Positions 52,247-60,757 of a stretch of 64,000 bases of DNA are shown in pieces (position 1 is the stretch's first letter; every line of letters begins with the position of its first letter). Below the pieces are notes generated by a model. That model had not been told where the DNA came from. It made no database searches and worked only from the letters and a program-made list of their open reading frames with translations. Source of the DNA: Niastella koreensis GR20-10 (GTDB lineage: Bacteria > Bacteroidota > Bacteroidia > Chitinophagales > Chitinophagaceae); NCBI RefSeq assembly GCF_000246855.1, contig NC_016609.1:3658001-3722000 (forward strand). The letters are read 5' to 3'. The position numbers were made by a program, and so were the translations under genes.

Positions 52247-54085
52247 CTACTTTTCAGATTGACTGGCACTTATTATCAGCGATCTCAATTCAGCTATTTG
52301 CCGTTTGAGCGATTCCACCTCTTTATTCTGATTCTTTAATTCATTGATCTCTTCACTTTGCTTTTGCAATTTCTTTTCCTGTTCAATTGCATACAAGGTC
52401 AACTCTTCGATCTTCTTTAACAATCCAGCCTGGTTATTGGCCACATCTATGCCTTTCTTTTCTACTTCCGCAGCAGAAGGAATACCGGGCAGATGATTAT
52501 TTTGATTGATGAATTTTTCTACTTCAGCTAATGAAGGCAGTTGATATTTTTTGCTGAACACATAGTCGGGCCAGCGACCGGTTTGTGAGATCAGCATTTT
52601 TTGTGCAGAAACGGTACCATTAACTGCCAGGTCGGAGTTCATGGCGCCATTGAAGGTAGATGCCGCATCTTTGTAATAAAGATTTCCGCTGGCGTCGGCT
52701 ACTACTATATGTGTAAGACTGTTATTGGGCGTGAGATCCGGAAACCGGATTGTTCCGGCAGCGTGGAGGCTGGCAGTAGGAAATAACGTACCAATACCTA
52801 CCTTACCAGACATATTTACTACAAAGCCAGGCCCATTAAACTTATTTATTACTTTTAGTGCCAATTGACTTTCAGGCATATCCAGGTTATTTCCCGGATC
52901 TATTGTCATCAATGTCCCGGTAAAAAAACTCCCAATAGTATTTATAAATAAATGTTGATCACCTCTGTTAGCAGAACGATAGACAATTTCATTGTTATCG
53001 GCATTTATCCTCGATGCGTTATTCCAGAAATCAAATGCAAGGGCATTGCCAAATACCGCTTTTGCGGGAGCTTCCTGGAGAAAATCACCAGTCATGTGAA
53101 ACCTAACGCCATCAATATCCCTATCCGGGGTCGTGGCCACTAAAAGGTTCTGTTTATCGGTTATTGTTGCAGCATACAATCCCTGATCGTACCGCGGTTC
53201 CAGCCCTGAATAAAATTGTATTTCCCGGCCGCTTATTCTTAAATTGGCCCTTACGTTATTATTTGTAGGCGCGCCACAACCTGTTCCGAAATAATAATAA
53301 TTATCTCTGCTATGAATGGCATTCTCCCCCGTAGTGAATTCAGCAGGATCAGAAACAAACATTTTCAATTCCGATGAATTCCATTCCCCGGTTCCAAGCC
53401 CCATGTAAAATGCCCCTGATGCAACATTTACTAAACCGTTCGGATATAACCTCAACGCCCCGGTAGGAGTAAGACTCGTATTGCCTATGCCAATAAAGCC
53501 ATCCCGTTCGTACAGGATACTTCTATATGAACCTCCATAATCACTTGAGGCGCTTATTATGGAAGTCTGTCCATCTTCACCATTTATCGCCCCGCCTATT
53601 CGTATCCGGTCACCAGTCCTCGATAAATTTGCATTAAAAGTAATGGCCCCTTTACTGCCTATCTGAAGTTTATCACCATTATCGGACGGGTTGTAACCTA
53701 TAAGCAAGTTACCGTTATTCAGCAGGCTGGCACGCGGTGTACCGTTTGTATAAAAATCAATGGAATTATTATCCATGGTACCAAACGAACCTCTTGTTCC
53801 AAACCTGTTTCCTCCCTGTAGCCAGGGATTCATGCGTAATGTATCGCCACCAACAACAAATATGCTGTCGTTTATTTTTAGCAATCCTCTTCTGAACTCC
53901 GTTCTTCCCCTTCCTTTATTGAACAGGAAACCGGGAACAGTCTGTGTATGATTTTCGATGATCAGCTCTGCCGTATCACAGGTGTTCGTGATCTTCACAC
54001 TATCGGCTTTGATGGTGTAAACATATTGGGCATGGATCCCCTGCATGGTGCAAACAAGCACTAACAAAAACAGGTAACGTTTCAT
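52247..54085 (-). CDS. Fibre-like paralogue 2, coiled-coil tail
   Basis: About 612 aa from ATG 54085 (MKRYLFLLVL); an ATG four codons upstream (54097) is possible. Signal (IHA/Q), shared N-module, then the GDRIRIGG / SGREIQFYSG block of paralogue 3, a distinct segment (about 325-445, with DIDGVRFHMTGDF and FNGPGFVVNMSGKVGIG), and the coiled-coil tail. Twelve nt separate it from paralogue 3. Role as in the others: a rod-like surface subunit with a variable midsection (inference). Confidence 0.75.
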   Translation of the reverse strand: MKRYLFLLVLVCTMQGIHAQYVYTIKADSVKITNTCDTAELIIENHTQTVPGFLFNKGRGRTEFRRGLLKINDSIFVVGGDTLRMNPWLQGGNRFGTRGSFGTMDNNSIDFYTNGTPRASLLNNGNLLIGYNPSDNGDKLQIGSKGAITFNANLSRTGDRIRIGGAINGEDGQTSIISASSDYGGSYRSILYERDGFIGIGNTSLTPTGALRLYPNGLVNVASGAFYMGLGTGEWNSSELKMFVSDPAEFTTGENAIHSRDNYYYFGTGCGAPTNNNVRANLRISGREIQFYSGLEPRYDQGLYAATITDKQNLLVATTPDRDIDGVRFHMTGDFLQEAPAKAVFGNALAFDFWNNASRINADNNEIVYRSANRGDQHLFINTIGSFFTGTLMTIDPGNNLDMPESQLALKVINKFNGPGFVVNMSGKVGIGTLFPTASLHAAGTIRFPDLTPNNSLTHIVVADASGNLYYKDAASTFNGAMNSDLAVNGTVSAQKMLISQTGRWPDYVFSKKYQLPSLAEVEKFINQNNHLPGIPSAAEVEKKGIDVANNQAGLLKKIEELTLYAIEQEKKLQKQSEEINELKNQNKEVESLKRQIAELRSLIISASQSEK

Positions 54086-54122
54086 ATCAGGATGCATTTA
54101 TTAAACTAAGTTCAAACTCTCA

Positions 54123-55649
54123 CTACTTTATAACCCGCAATTTGTAAGCATCAGACGCTATGGTAACCGCACTGTTACTGGCATTATAAGCCTGCAAGGT
54201 TACCGTGTTAGCCGATGTTACAAATGCGGTTACTATTATAGAAGGCGGATTGGCTCCACTATTGGCGCTAACGTTTACCACATCACCGGGCTGAGCGCCG
54301 GTAACAGTTAACGTAGTTGTAAGTGCTGTAAAAGCGCTAAGCGCAACACCGCCAAAGTTGGTGGTAATTTGTCCACCTACCGTTTTAGTCAGTTTATAAC
54401 GGGATCCATTTTCAGTTAAATAAAGGTCAGCGCCATCAAATTCAATAGCACCGTTTTCAGGAGTGGTAAGTACAGCCCCAGCCGTTAATTTCACGGGTGC
54501 GGTACCGGCACTGCCATCACTCGCAGCAACGTGCACTTTTGCACTCATAGCTGTAATGCCGCCTATGCCCATATTTGCGGATACAGTTCCATTTCCAGTC
54601 ACCTGCAATTTTGAACCATTATCTACCACCGTTGCTCCACTGCTAAATATCCAATTGCCTGCATTATTTACCAATCCCTGAATTTGATTATCGCTTGCTC
54701 CTTTTGTGGTAAAATATATTCCAGCTCCAGGGTCACTTGAATAACAAGAAAAGCGCAAACCTTTTGCTGTTCTGGTCCATAAGACAGCGGCATCTGGTCC
54801 ACCGTTAAGATTTGATGCGCCGCTTCCAGCGATATATAACTGTACTATTTCATTAACATCGTTTTGAAAATGAAGTCCGCATCCGGCCGAAACGCCGGAA
54901 CTTAAATTTTTGGCCCCAATAGCTCTTAACATAAAATCGGCCGAATATGGCTGGATATTGATAAGCGGATCATACCCATCGTATAGGTTTTTGGGATAAA
55001 GTGAGATCAGGGAATTAACAGATAAAGGAGTATTTTGCCCATTACCACCAAAAACATATCCTCTGTTATCGATGAAAGTGAGGGTTGGACTATACGACGA
55101 AACTGAATTAAATTTTAGGGTAGCGGTATTTGATGATTTATTGATTGTAAACCGGCTCGCATCCACCGTATCTAAAACTGAAATTCCATTTGTAACCTGA
55201 AGTTTTTCTGCACCATTTGGAGTCGCCGAATTAATTAAAAGCGAACCGCCGCCGGTTAACGATAAATTGTAACCGGAAGAGGGAATTTCCCGGTCTCCAA
55301 ACAAACGCGCCGGACTTCCCGGTTGCCCCGGGATCTGACCTAACTGAATTACATTATTAGTGACTGACAAACCATTATTCGCCTTTGGAGAACTTATTTT
55401 TAAAGTATCTCCCCCAATTATATACATGCTGTCATTAATAGCAATCATACCACGCCTAAATTCCGTACGCCCTCTTCCTTTATTATATAAGAAACCTGGT
55501 ACAGTCTGCGTGTGGTTCTCAATAATAAGCTCTGCCGTATCACAGGTGTTCGTGATCTTCACACTGTCGGCTTTGATGGTATAAACATATTGGGCAGACG
55601 CTGCCCGGCTTATACCAATGAGTATAAGCAATAGCAATAAACGACTCAT
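54123..55649 (-). CDS. Fibre-like paralogue 1, first gene of operon
   Basis: 508 aa. Signal peptide (ASA/Q) and shared N-module up to about residue 80; the WLQGGNRFG segment present in the others is replaced by SPKANNGLSVTNN. The middle is unique (KLQVTNGISVLDTVDAS, LRFSCYSSDPGAGIYF). The end is of a third type: TLTVTGAQPGDVVNVSAN ... TLQAYNASNSAVTIASD, with neither coiled coil nor TLPA module. It follows a 730-nt gap containing candidate promoters and so is the operon's first gene. Confidence 0.72.
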   Translation of the reverse strand: MSRLLLLLILIGISRAASAQYVYTIKADSVKITNTCDTAELIIENHTQTVPGFLYNKGRGRTEFRRGMIAINDSMYIIGGDTLKISSPKANNGLSVTNNVIQLGQIPGQPGSPARLFGDREIPSSGYNLSLTGGGSLLINSATPNGAEKLQVTNGISVLDTVDASRFTINKSSNTATLKFNSVSSYSPTLTFIDNRGYVFGGNGQNTPLSVNSLISLYPKNLYDGYDPLINIQPYSADFMLRAIGAKNLSSGVSAGCGLHFQNDVNEIVQLYIAGSGASNLNGGPDAAVLWTRTAKGLRFSCYSSDPGAGIYFTTKGASDNQIQGLVNNAGNWIFSSGATVVDNGSKLQVTGNGTVSANMGIGGITAMSAKVHVAASDGSAGTAPVKLTAGAVLTTPENGAIEFDGADLYLTENGSRYKLTKTVGGQITTNFGGVALSAFTALTTTLTVTGAQPGDVVNVSANSGANPPSIIVTAFVTSANTVTLQAYNASNSAVTIASDAYKLRVIK

Positions 55650-56378
55650 AAATGCTACCGTTGTAGTTTTATAAATAAAATAAATTCAGGAATTTACATC
55701 CCGGCAATAGGTAATAAATGATTACGGCGATAATAATTCAGCAGGCGAGCCTGATCGTTTATATAATATAGAGGGGGGAAATGTATTAACAGGCCCCAGG
55801 AAAACGTAAGAATATGGGTTACAGCTACAATTCATAAACAGATAGTGGTTGGGTTACTGAAATGGTTATTTTTGAATCCTGGAGAGTGCTATCGAAACAA
55901 AAATACTTATTCAGTTGCTCTTGATCCGTTAATCGAAAATTAGCTTTGCGTTACCAAATTCAACTAACCTCAATTAACAGTGCCAAAGATAATTGTCTTG
56001 TTTCAAATTGCTCCAAAAAATTGACAAGTGTGTAAATTTTGGTAATAAACGTGTAAAAACAGCCGATAACTGTGTAAACCGAATTCACCGTCTTATCTGA
56101 ACCAAAGATATAGCGCAAAAAATTCCGCAGGGAAAAATCGGGCAAGTTTAGTTAGACACGAATACACCATCACCATCGGTTGTTTATTTATGATATTATT
56201 GAAGCATCATTCCAATATCGATACCAGCTGTCTTTGTGTCAATAAAAAATTCAAGTCACAAAAACCAGGGCACAGGGATTCATATTCCGACTACCTGAGT
56301 TTTATCGGAAATTCAAAAATTAAAGCCTTGTGCCTTGCAACTTGTTTCTTGTGCCTTTATACTTAAATTGCGGTAGTT
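55650..56378. other. Divergent regulatory region, operon / cyclase
   Basis: About 730 nt with no supportable gene. It is AT-rich and holds three minus-strand -7-like boxes (55898-55905, 55984-55991, 56103-56110) for the operon, and a degenerate CTTGTGCCTT repeat (about 56322-56358) just before the cyclase start. A 61-codon minus-strand frame (55960-56145) overlaps the promoter boxes and looks spurious. Confidence 0.6.
55984..56017 (-). promoter_or_regulatory. Candidate promoter of the 34-kb operon
   Basis: Read on the minus strand: TTTG (56017-56014), 22-nt spacer, TATCTTTG (55991-55984), the latter a perfect TAnnTTTG match. The 5' leader to the first ATG would be about 330 nt. A second identical TATCTTTG lies at 56110-56103 without an obvious -33 element. 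Confidence 0.45.
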
Positions 56379-58307
56379 ATGCGACAACTTGCAGCTATAT
56401 TATTTGCGGATATGACGGGGTATACAGCCCTGATGCAGGAAAATGAGCAACTGGCCCGTAGCAAACGCCAGCGGCTGAAGGAAGTGCTGGAAGCCACTAT
56501 CCCCCGCTTTTATGGTAAAATTTTACAATATTACGGCGATGGTTCGTTGAGTATTTTTAACAGCGCCATCGATAGCGTGCACGCCGCCATCGAGATCCAG
56601 CAACTACTGCAACAATCCCCTGCAGTTGATCTGCGCATCGGCATCCATACCGGGGATGTGACCATCGAGGAAGAAGCCATTTTCGGCGACGGCGTTAACC
56701 TGGCTTCCCGTATTGAGTCTTTGGCCGTGCCCGGTGGTGTTTTTGTCTCCGAAAAAGTATATGACGAGATCCGCAACCAGCAACATATTCAAACCCGTGA
56801 GTTGGGATATTTTGAATTAAAGAACATCAAACAACCCATCCGGGTTTTTGCCATCGCCAACAATGGTATTGTGGTACCCGGCCGCCATGAAGTGCGGGGA
56901 AAAACCACCGCGCCCAACAATCGCCTGGCGGTGCTGCCCTTTGTTAATATGAGCGCCGATCCCGAAAATGAATTTTTCAGTGACGGGATTACCGAAGAAC
57001 TGTTAAACGCGCTTACCCGCGTGGATGGACTGCAGGTAACCTCCCGTACTTCGGCCTTCGCGTTTAAAGGGAAGAATGACGACATTCGCGACATTGCCAT
57101 CCAGCTTAACGTAGACAAAATACTGGAAGGCAGCGTGCGCAAGGCAGGCAACCGCGTTCGCATCACCGCCCAGCTGATCAATGCAGCGGATGGCTTTCAC
57201 ATCTGGAGTGAAACCTATGATCGTAAACTCGATGATATTTTTGAAGTGCAGGACGAGATCAGCGCCATTATCACCAATAAACTAAAAGAAAACCTGACCA
57301 TTTCGCCCAAACAGGTACCAGGGATAAAATCCAGCATTAAGAACATTGCAGCCTATACGCATTATTTAAAGGGATTGCATTTTAAGAATAAACTCACTCC
57401 CGGCGATACCCGCAAGGCCATAGAATGTTTTAAGCAGGCTATTGCCATTGAGCCTGGTTATGCTGAAGCGTATGCCATGGTAGCGCAATCATACTGCGAC
57501 CTGGGCACTAAGGGACAAATGATCCCACATACGGCTTTTGAAATTGGGCATCAGTATGCCGGCAAAGCGCTGGAGCTGGATGACACCATTGCAGAAGGAC
57601 ATATAGCCAAAGCCATGCCTTATTTATATTATGAATGGAAATGGCAGGATGCCTATGATTCTTTACAAAAAGCCATTGAGCTGAATCCAGGCGCCGTAGC
57701 AGCTTATGACCTGTTGGGTTTTTATTATATCGCCAAAGGACAAAAAGCGCAGGCCGTTAAAGTGCTGGAAGAAGCAGAACAAATTGACCCGCTCTCCCCC
57801 ACTATTATCCGCTCACTGGGTATGATGTATATTTTTGCAGAACGTTTTGATGAGGGGATTGTGCAGGCAGAAAAATTGCTGGAGATGAACCCCGAAATGC
57901 GCAGCGCCCTTGAATTAAAAGCCTGGTGCATTGGCATGAAAGGCGACTGGCAAACAGCGCTCGGCTATTTTTTAGAAGTACACCGGTTGACCAATCATCC
58001 ATTAAAAGGTTTGATGGGGCTGGGTCATGCGTATGCGCGCGTTGGTATGACAGACAAAGCCCTCGAATGCATTCAAAAGCTGGAACAACGCGAACTGGAA
58101 GAGCCCGACTCGGTGATCGATGGCGATTTTGCCGCTATTTACCTCGCCCTCGGCAACCTGGATAAAACTTTTTATTACCTGAATCATTGTATAGATAAAC
58201 GACTGGGACCTGTGGCTTGTTTTATTGAATATCCTCCTTACAAAACAGTAAAAGCCGATCCCCGCTTTGAAGAGTTGAAACACCGGATGGGAATACCTTC
58301 TGCTTAG
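56379..58307 (+). CDS. Class III nucleotide cyclase with TolB-like and TPR domains
   Basis: 642 aa. The N-terminal class III adenylate/guanylate cyclase domain (1-165) shows both metal-binding aspartates (FADMTGYT, Asp11; YYGDGSL, Asp54) and the IFGDGVNLASRIE motif. Next is a TolB-N-like module (about 185-300: RLAVLPFVNMSADPENEFFSDGITEELL), then TPR repeats (about 320-600). There is no membrane segment. Such fusions are common in Bacteroidota and Rhizobiales and are thought to be regulatory; product and ligand are not known. It is divergent from the RHS operon, so shared regulation is possible but unproved. A weak -7 box (TAAATTGC, 56364-56371) lies 7 nt before the ATG. Confidence 0.88.
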   Translation: MRQLAAILFADMTGYTALMQENEQLARSKRQRLKEVLEATIPRFYGKILQYYGDGSLSIFNSAIDSVHAAIEIQQLLQQSPAVDLRIGIHTGDVTIEEEAIFGDGVNLASRIESLAVPGGVFVSEKVYDEIRNQQHIQTRELGYFELKNIKQPIRVFAIANNGIVVPGRHEVRGKTTAPNNRLAVLPFVNMSADPENEFFSDGITEELLNALTRVDGLQVTSRTSAFAFKGKNDDIRDIAIQLNVDKILEGSVRKAGNRVRITAQLINAADGFHIWSETYDRKLDDIFEVQDEISAIITNKLKENLTISPKQVPGIKSSIKNIAAYTHYLKGLHFKNKLTPGDTRKAIECFKQAIAIEPGYAEAYAMVAQSYCDLGTKGQMIPHTAFEIGHQYAGKALELDDTIAEGHIAKAMPYLYYEWKWQDAYDSLQKAIELNPGAVAAYDLLGFYYIAKGQKAQAVKVLEEAEQIDPLSPTIIRSLGMMYIFAERFDEGIVQAEKLLEMNPEMRSALELKAWCIGMKGDWQTALGYFLEVHRLTNHPLKGLMGLGHAYARVGMTDKALECIQKLEQRELEEPDSVIDGDFAAIYLALGNLDKTFYYLNHCIDKRLGPVACFIEYPPYKTVKADPRFEELKHRMGIPSA

Positions 58308-58345
58308 CCCCCGACAAACCACTTTCAAATAGCCCCTTTTTGGAT

Positions 58346-58353
58346 TACTTTTG
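58346..58353 (+). promoter_or_regulatory. -7 box upstream of ABC ATPase
   Basis: TACTTTTG matches TAnnTTTG. The start codon is 26 nt downstream. No convincing -33 element was seen. Confidence 0.45.
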
Positions 58354-58379
58354 AGCCTTTATAGAACAACAAAGGCAAT

Positions 58380-59348
58380 ATGGCGTTATTAAAGGTTTCC
58401 GGGATAGGCAAACAATTGGGCACCACTACGGTTTTACAGGACATTTCGTTCAGCCAGAAAAAGGACCAAAAACTGGCGATCGTGGGTGAATCGGGCTCCG
58501 GAAAAAGCACCCTGCTAAAGATCATTGGCGGACTGATACAACCCGATTCCGGTGATGTGCTGTTCGGGAACAAACACGTAGAAGGACCGAATGAAAAACT
58601 GATCCCCGGCCATCCAAAAATGGCGTATTTGTCGCAACATTTTGAACTCCGCAATAATTACCGGGTAGAAGAAATTCTGGAATACGCCAATACCCTGCCC
58701 GAAAAGGAAGCGGAAACATTGTATGAGGTCTGCCATATCCGCCATTTACTGAAACGGAAAACCGACCAGGTTTCCGGTGGGGAGAAACAACGGATTGCCA
58801 TGGCTCGCTTACTGATTGGTGCGCCTAAACTATTCTTGCTGGACGAACCGTTCTCGAACCTCGATAACCTGCACCGCAATACCCTGCGTGCTGTTATTAA
58901 GGCCATGGGTGAAAAACTGGGCATCACCTGTTTAATGGTATCACACGATCCCGTGGACGCCCTCAGCTGGGCCGATGAGATCATTGTAATGAAAAGCGGA
59001 CAGATCATTCAGCAGAATACCCCGGAAAAAATTTACCGGCAGCCGGTTAATGAATATGCGGCCGGGTTATTCGGGAAATTCAATGCATTTACCAAAGCTG
59101 AAGCGGCGGCATTTGGCGAAATCCCCAAGGCCTGTGGCAATGGCAAACGGTTGTACATCCGCCCCGAAGCGTTTACGCTGACCCCTAAAAAAAGCAAAAC
59201 GGCTGTCGCCGGAAAAGTTATCGGGGTTGCATTCCTGGGCAGCGGCTATGAAGTTGAAATTGCATTGCCTGCAAGTATGATCACGGTAAGAACAGAAGAT
59301 AACACCCTTAAAAAAGGCGATACGGTTTATGTGACATTTAAAAAATAA
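58380..59348 (+). CDS. ABC transporter ATPase with TOBE domain, orphan
   Basis: 322 aa. Walker A GESGSGKST (about 36-44), Q-loop YLSQHF, signature VSGGEKQR (about 128-135), Walker B LFLLDEP and H-loop MVSHD are all intact. The C-terminal about 80 residues form a TOBE-like beta domain (RLYIRPEAFTL ... DTVYVTFKK). This layout is that of importer ATPases for polyamines, iron, molybdate or sugars. No permease or binding protein is encoded nearby. It is followed 6 nt later by an AraC-type gene, so the two are probably co-transcribed. Confidence 0.88.
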   Translation: MALLKVSGIGKQLGTTTVLQDISFSQKKDQKLAIVGESGSGKSTLLKIIGGLIQPDSGDVLFGNKHVEGPNEKLIPGHPKMAYLSQHFELRNNYRVEEILEYANTLPEKEAETLYEVCHIRHLLKRKTDQVSGGEKQRIAMARLLIGAPKLFLLDEPFSNLDNLHRNTLRAVIKAMGEKLGITCLMVSHDPVDALSWADEIIVMKSGQIIQQNTPEKIYRQPVNEYAAGLFGKFNAFTKAEAAAFGEIPKACGNGKRLYIRPEAFTLTPKKSKTAVAGKVIGVAFLGSGYEVEIALPASMITVRTEDNTLKKGDTVYVTFKK

Positions 59349-59354
59349 TTGTTT

Positions 59355-59729
59355 ATGGAAACAATAGCTACGCCCGCCATTTCTTTCCGGCAAAAGGAAA
59401 TAGTGAATCAATACACTACAGCGCTGGACAAACATATGCTGGAATTAAAAGCCGGCGAAGTGGAAGTCATGCATGAGATCAGGGACTTCGCCAATATGCT
59501 GCATATTCACCCCGTACACTTATCCAATACCATTAAGGAGGTGACAGGCAAAAGCGCCTGCGATCTTTTTGAAGAACGGCTGGTGACACTGTCTAAGGAA
59601 ATGATTGCCACCACTTCCCTATCCATTGGCGAAATTGCCCGCCAGCTTACCTATGATCCTTCCAACTTTGTAAAATTCTTCAAAAAATACACGGGTATGA
59701 CGCCTAAGAAGTATAGGGATAGTTTGTGA
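59355..59729 (+). CDS. AraC-type HTH regulator, DNA-binding domain only
   Basis: About 124 aa from ATG 59355 (a TTG two codons upstream is also in frame). Nearly the whole protein is an AraC/XylS double helix-turn-helix domain: FANMLHIHPVHLSNTIKEV (first HTH) and SIGEIARQLTYDPSNFVKFFKKYTGMTP (second HTH with the family signature). There is no sensing domain, so activity may follow its own level or a partner protein. Three 21-bp direct repeats lie 160 nt downstream, in front of the SDR gene, and are good candidates for its binding sites (inference). Confidence 0.88.
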   Translation: METIATPAISFRQKEIVNQYTTALDKHMLELKAGEVEVMHEIRDFANMLHIHPVHLSNTIKEVTGKSACDLFEERLVTLSKEMIATTSLSIGEIARQLTYDPSNFVKFFKKYTGMTPKKYRDSL

Positions 59730-59746
59730 ATCGGCAGTAACCCACC

Positions 59747-59874
59747 CCAAACTCCCGCAGAGCGGGACAGGCTCTCCCAGGAGGGGATAAATATACCCCG
59801 CGATAAAATTCAACGATTAACTTGTTAACCTGTCAACGTGTTAACGGTATTTCCTCTATCAACTCTATCAACCT
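59747..59874. repeat. Hairpin plus GTTAAC-type repeat
   Basis: CCCGCAGAGCGGG (59753-59765) and CTCCCAGGAGGGG-like arms form short GC-rich hairpins; they are followed by a degenerate GTTAAC/ATCAAC tract (59811-59874) similar to 16229-16259. This may act as a weak terminator for the AraC-type gene. Confidence 0.45.
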
Positions 59875-59887
59875 GCCTTCTGCCATT

Positions 59888-59949
59888 CTTAAGCTATCAC
59901 CATTTTTTCTTAAGCAGTCACCATTTTTCCTAAAGCAGTCACCACGCCT
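59888..59949 (+). promoter_or_regulatory. Three tandem 21-bp repeats, candidate operator
   Basis: Units start at 59888, 59909 and 59930. Core CTTAAGC..TCACCATTTTT is kept in units 1 and 2; unit 3 is CTAAAGCAGTCACCA with a changed end. The 21-bp period is two DNA turns, placing all units on one face. The last unit reaches the -33 region of a -7-like box CAACTTTG (59967-59974). Confidence 0.65.
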
Positions 59950-59995
59950 CCCCCGGCAATTGTTGCCAACTTTGTGTCATAATAAATAGCACAAT

Positions 59996-60757
59996 ATGTC
60001 AACAACAAAAATCGCATTGGTAACCGGCGGCAGCCGGGGTCTGGGAAAAGATATGGCGCTCAACCTGGGAAAAAAAGGCATCGACGTAATAATTACCTAC
60101 AACAACAATGAAGCAGCCGCTACGGAAGTAGTAAAAGCAATAGAAGCCCTGGGTCAACAGGCAGCAGCCCTGCAACTCAACATGGCCAATCTGCCATCCT
60201 ACAACGAATTTGTACAACAGGTGATTACTACCCTGCAATCAAAATGGAACACCAGTCAATTTGATTTTTTGATCAACAACGCAGGCATTGGCGGCGGTTT
60301 GCCTATTGAAAAAGTAACGGAAGAATTTTTTGATGAATTTTTAAATGTGCACTTTAAAGGTGTTTATTTTTTAACACAGAAACTGGTTCCTCATCTTAAT
60401 AATGGCGGGCGCGTTATTAACATCTCCACCGGCACTACGCGGTTTGTAAATCCCGGGTACTCCGTGTATGCATCCATGAAAGGCGCGGTAGAAGTATTAA
60501 CCAAATACATGGCGAAAGAATTCGGCGCAAGAGGCATTACTGTAAACATTGTGGCGCCCGGCCCGATTATTACAGATTTCAACAACGCCACCATTCGTAA
60601 CAATCCCAAATTGCAGGAATTCCTCAGCTCATTATCTCCATTAAATCGAGTGGGTGAAGCGGAAGATATTGGCCCCGTTGTAGCCTTCCTGTGTACCGGC
60701 GATGCCGCGTGGATAAATGGACAGCGGATTGAAGTAGCGGGTGGAATTAATTTATAG
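59996..60757 (+). CDS. SDR-family NAD(P) oxidoreductase
   Basis: 253 aa, classical short-chain dehydrogenase. Cofactor motif VTGGSRGLGKD (about 9-19), NNAG (about 93-96), catalytic Ser in VINISTGTTR, Tyr-x-x-x-Lys in VYASMKGA (about 160-165) and PGPI are all present. C-terminal GQRIEVAGGI is usual. The substrate is unknown; such proteins are often annotated as 3-oxoacyl-ACP reductase-like. It lies downstream of three tandem repeats and an AraC-type gene, suggesting inducible expression. Confidence 0.9.
   Translation: MSTTKIALVTGGSRGLGKDMALNLGKKGIDVIITYNNNEAAATEVVKAIEALGQQAAALQLNMANLPSYNEFVQQVITTLQSKWNTSQFDFLINNAGIGGGLPIEKVTEEFFDEFLNVHFKGVYFLTQKLVPHLNNGGRVINISTGTTRFVNPGYSVYASMKGAVEVLTKYMAKEFGARGITVNIVAPGPIITDFNNATIRNNPKLQEFLSSLSPLNRVGEAEDIGPVVAFLCTGDAAWINGQRIEVAGGINL

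Noticed and set aside
55960-56145. 61-codon minus-strand frame in the gap upstream of the 34-kb operon
   Set aside because: It overlaps the candidate promoter boxes, has no family resemblance and no good start context.
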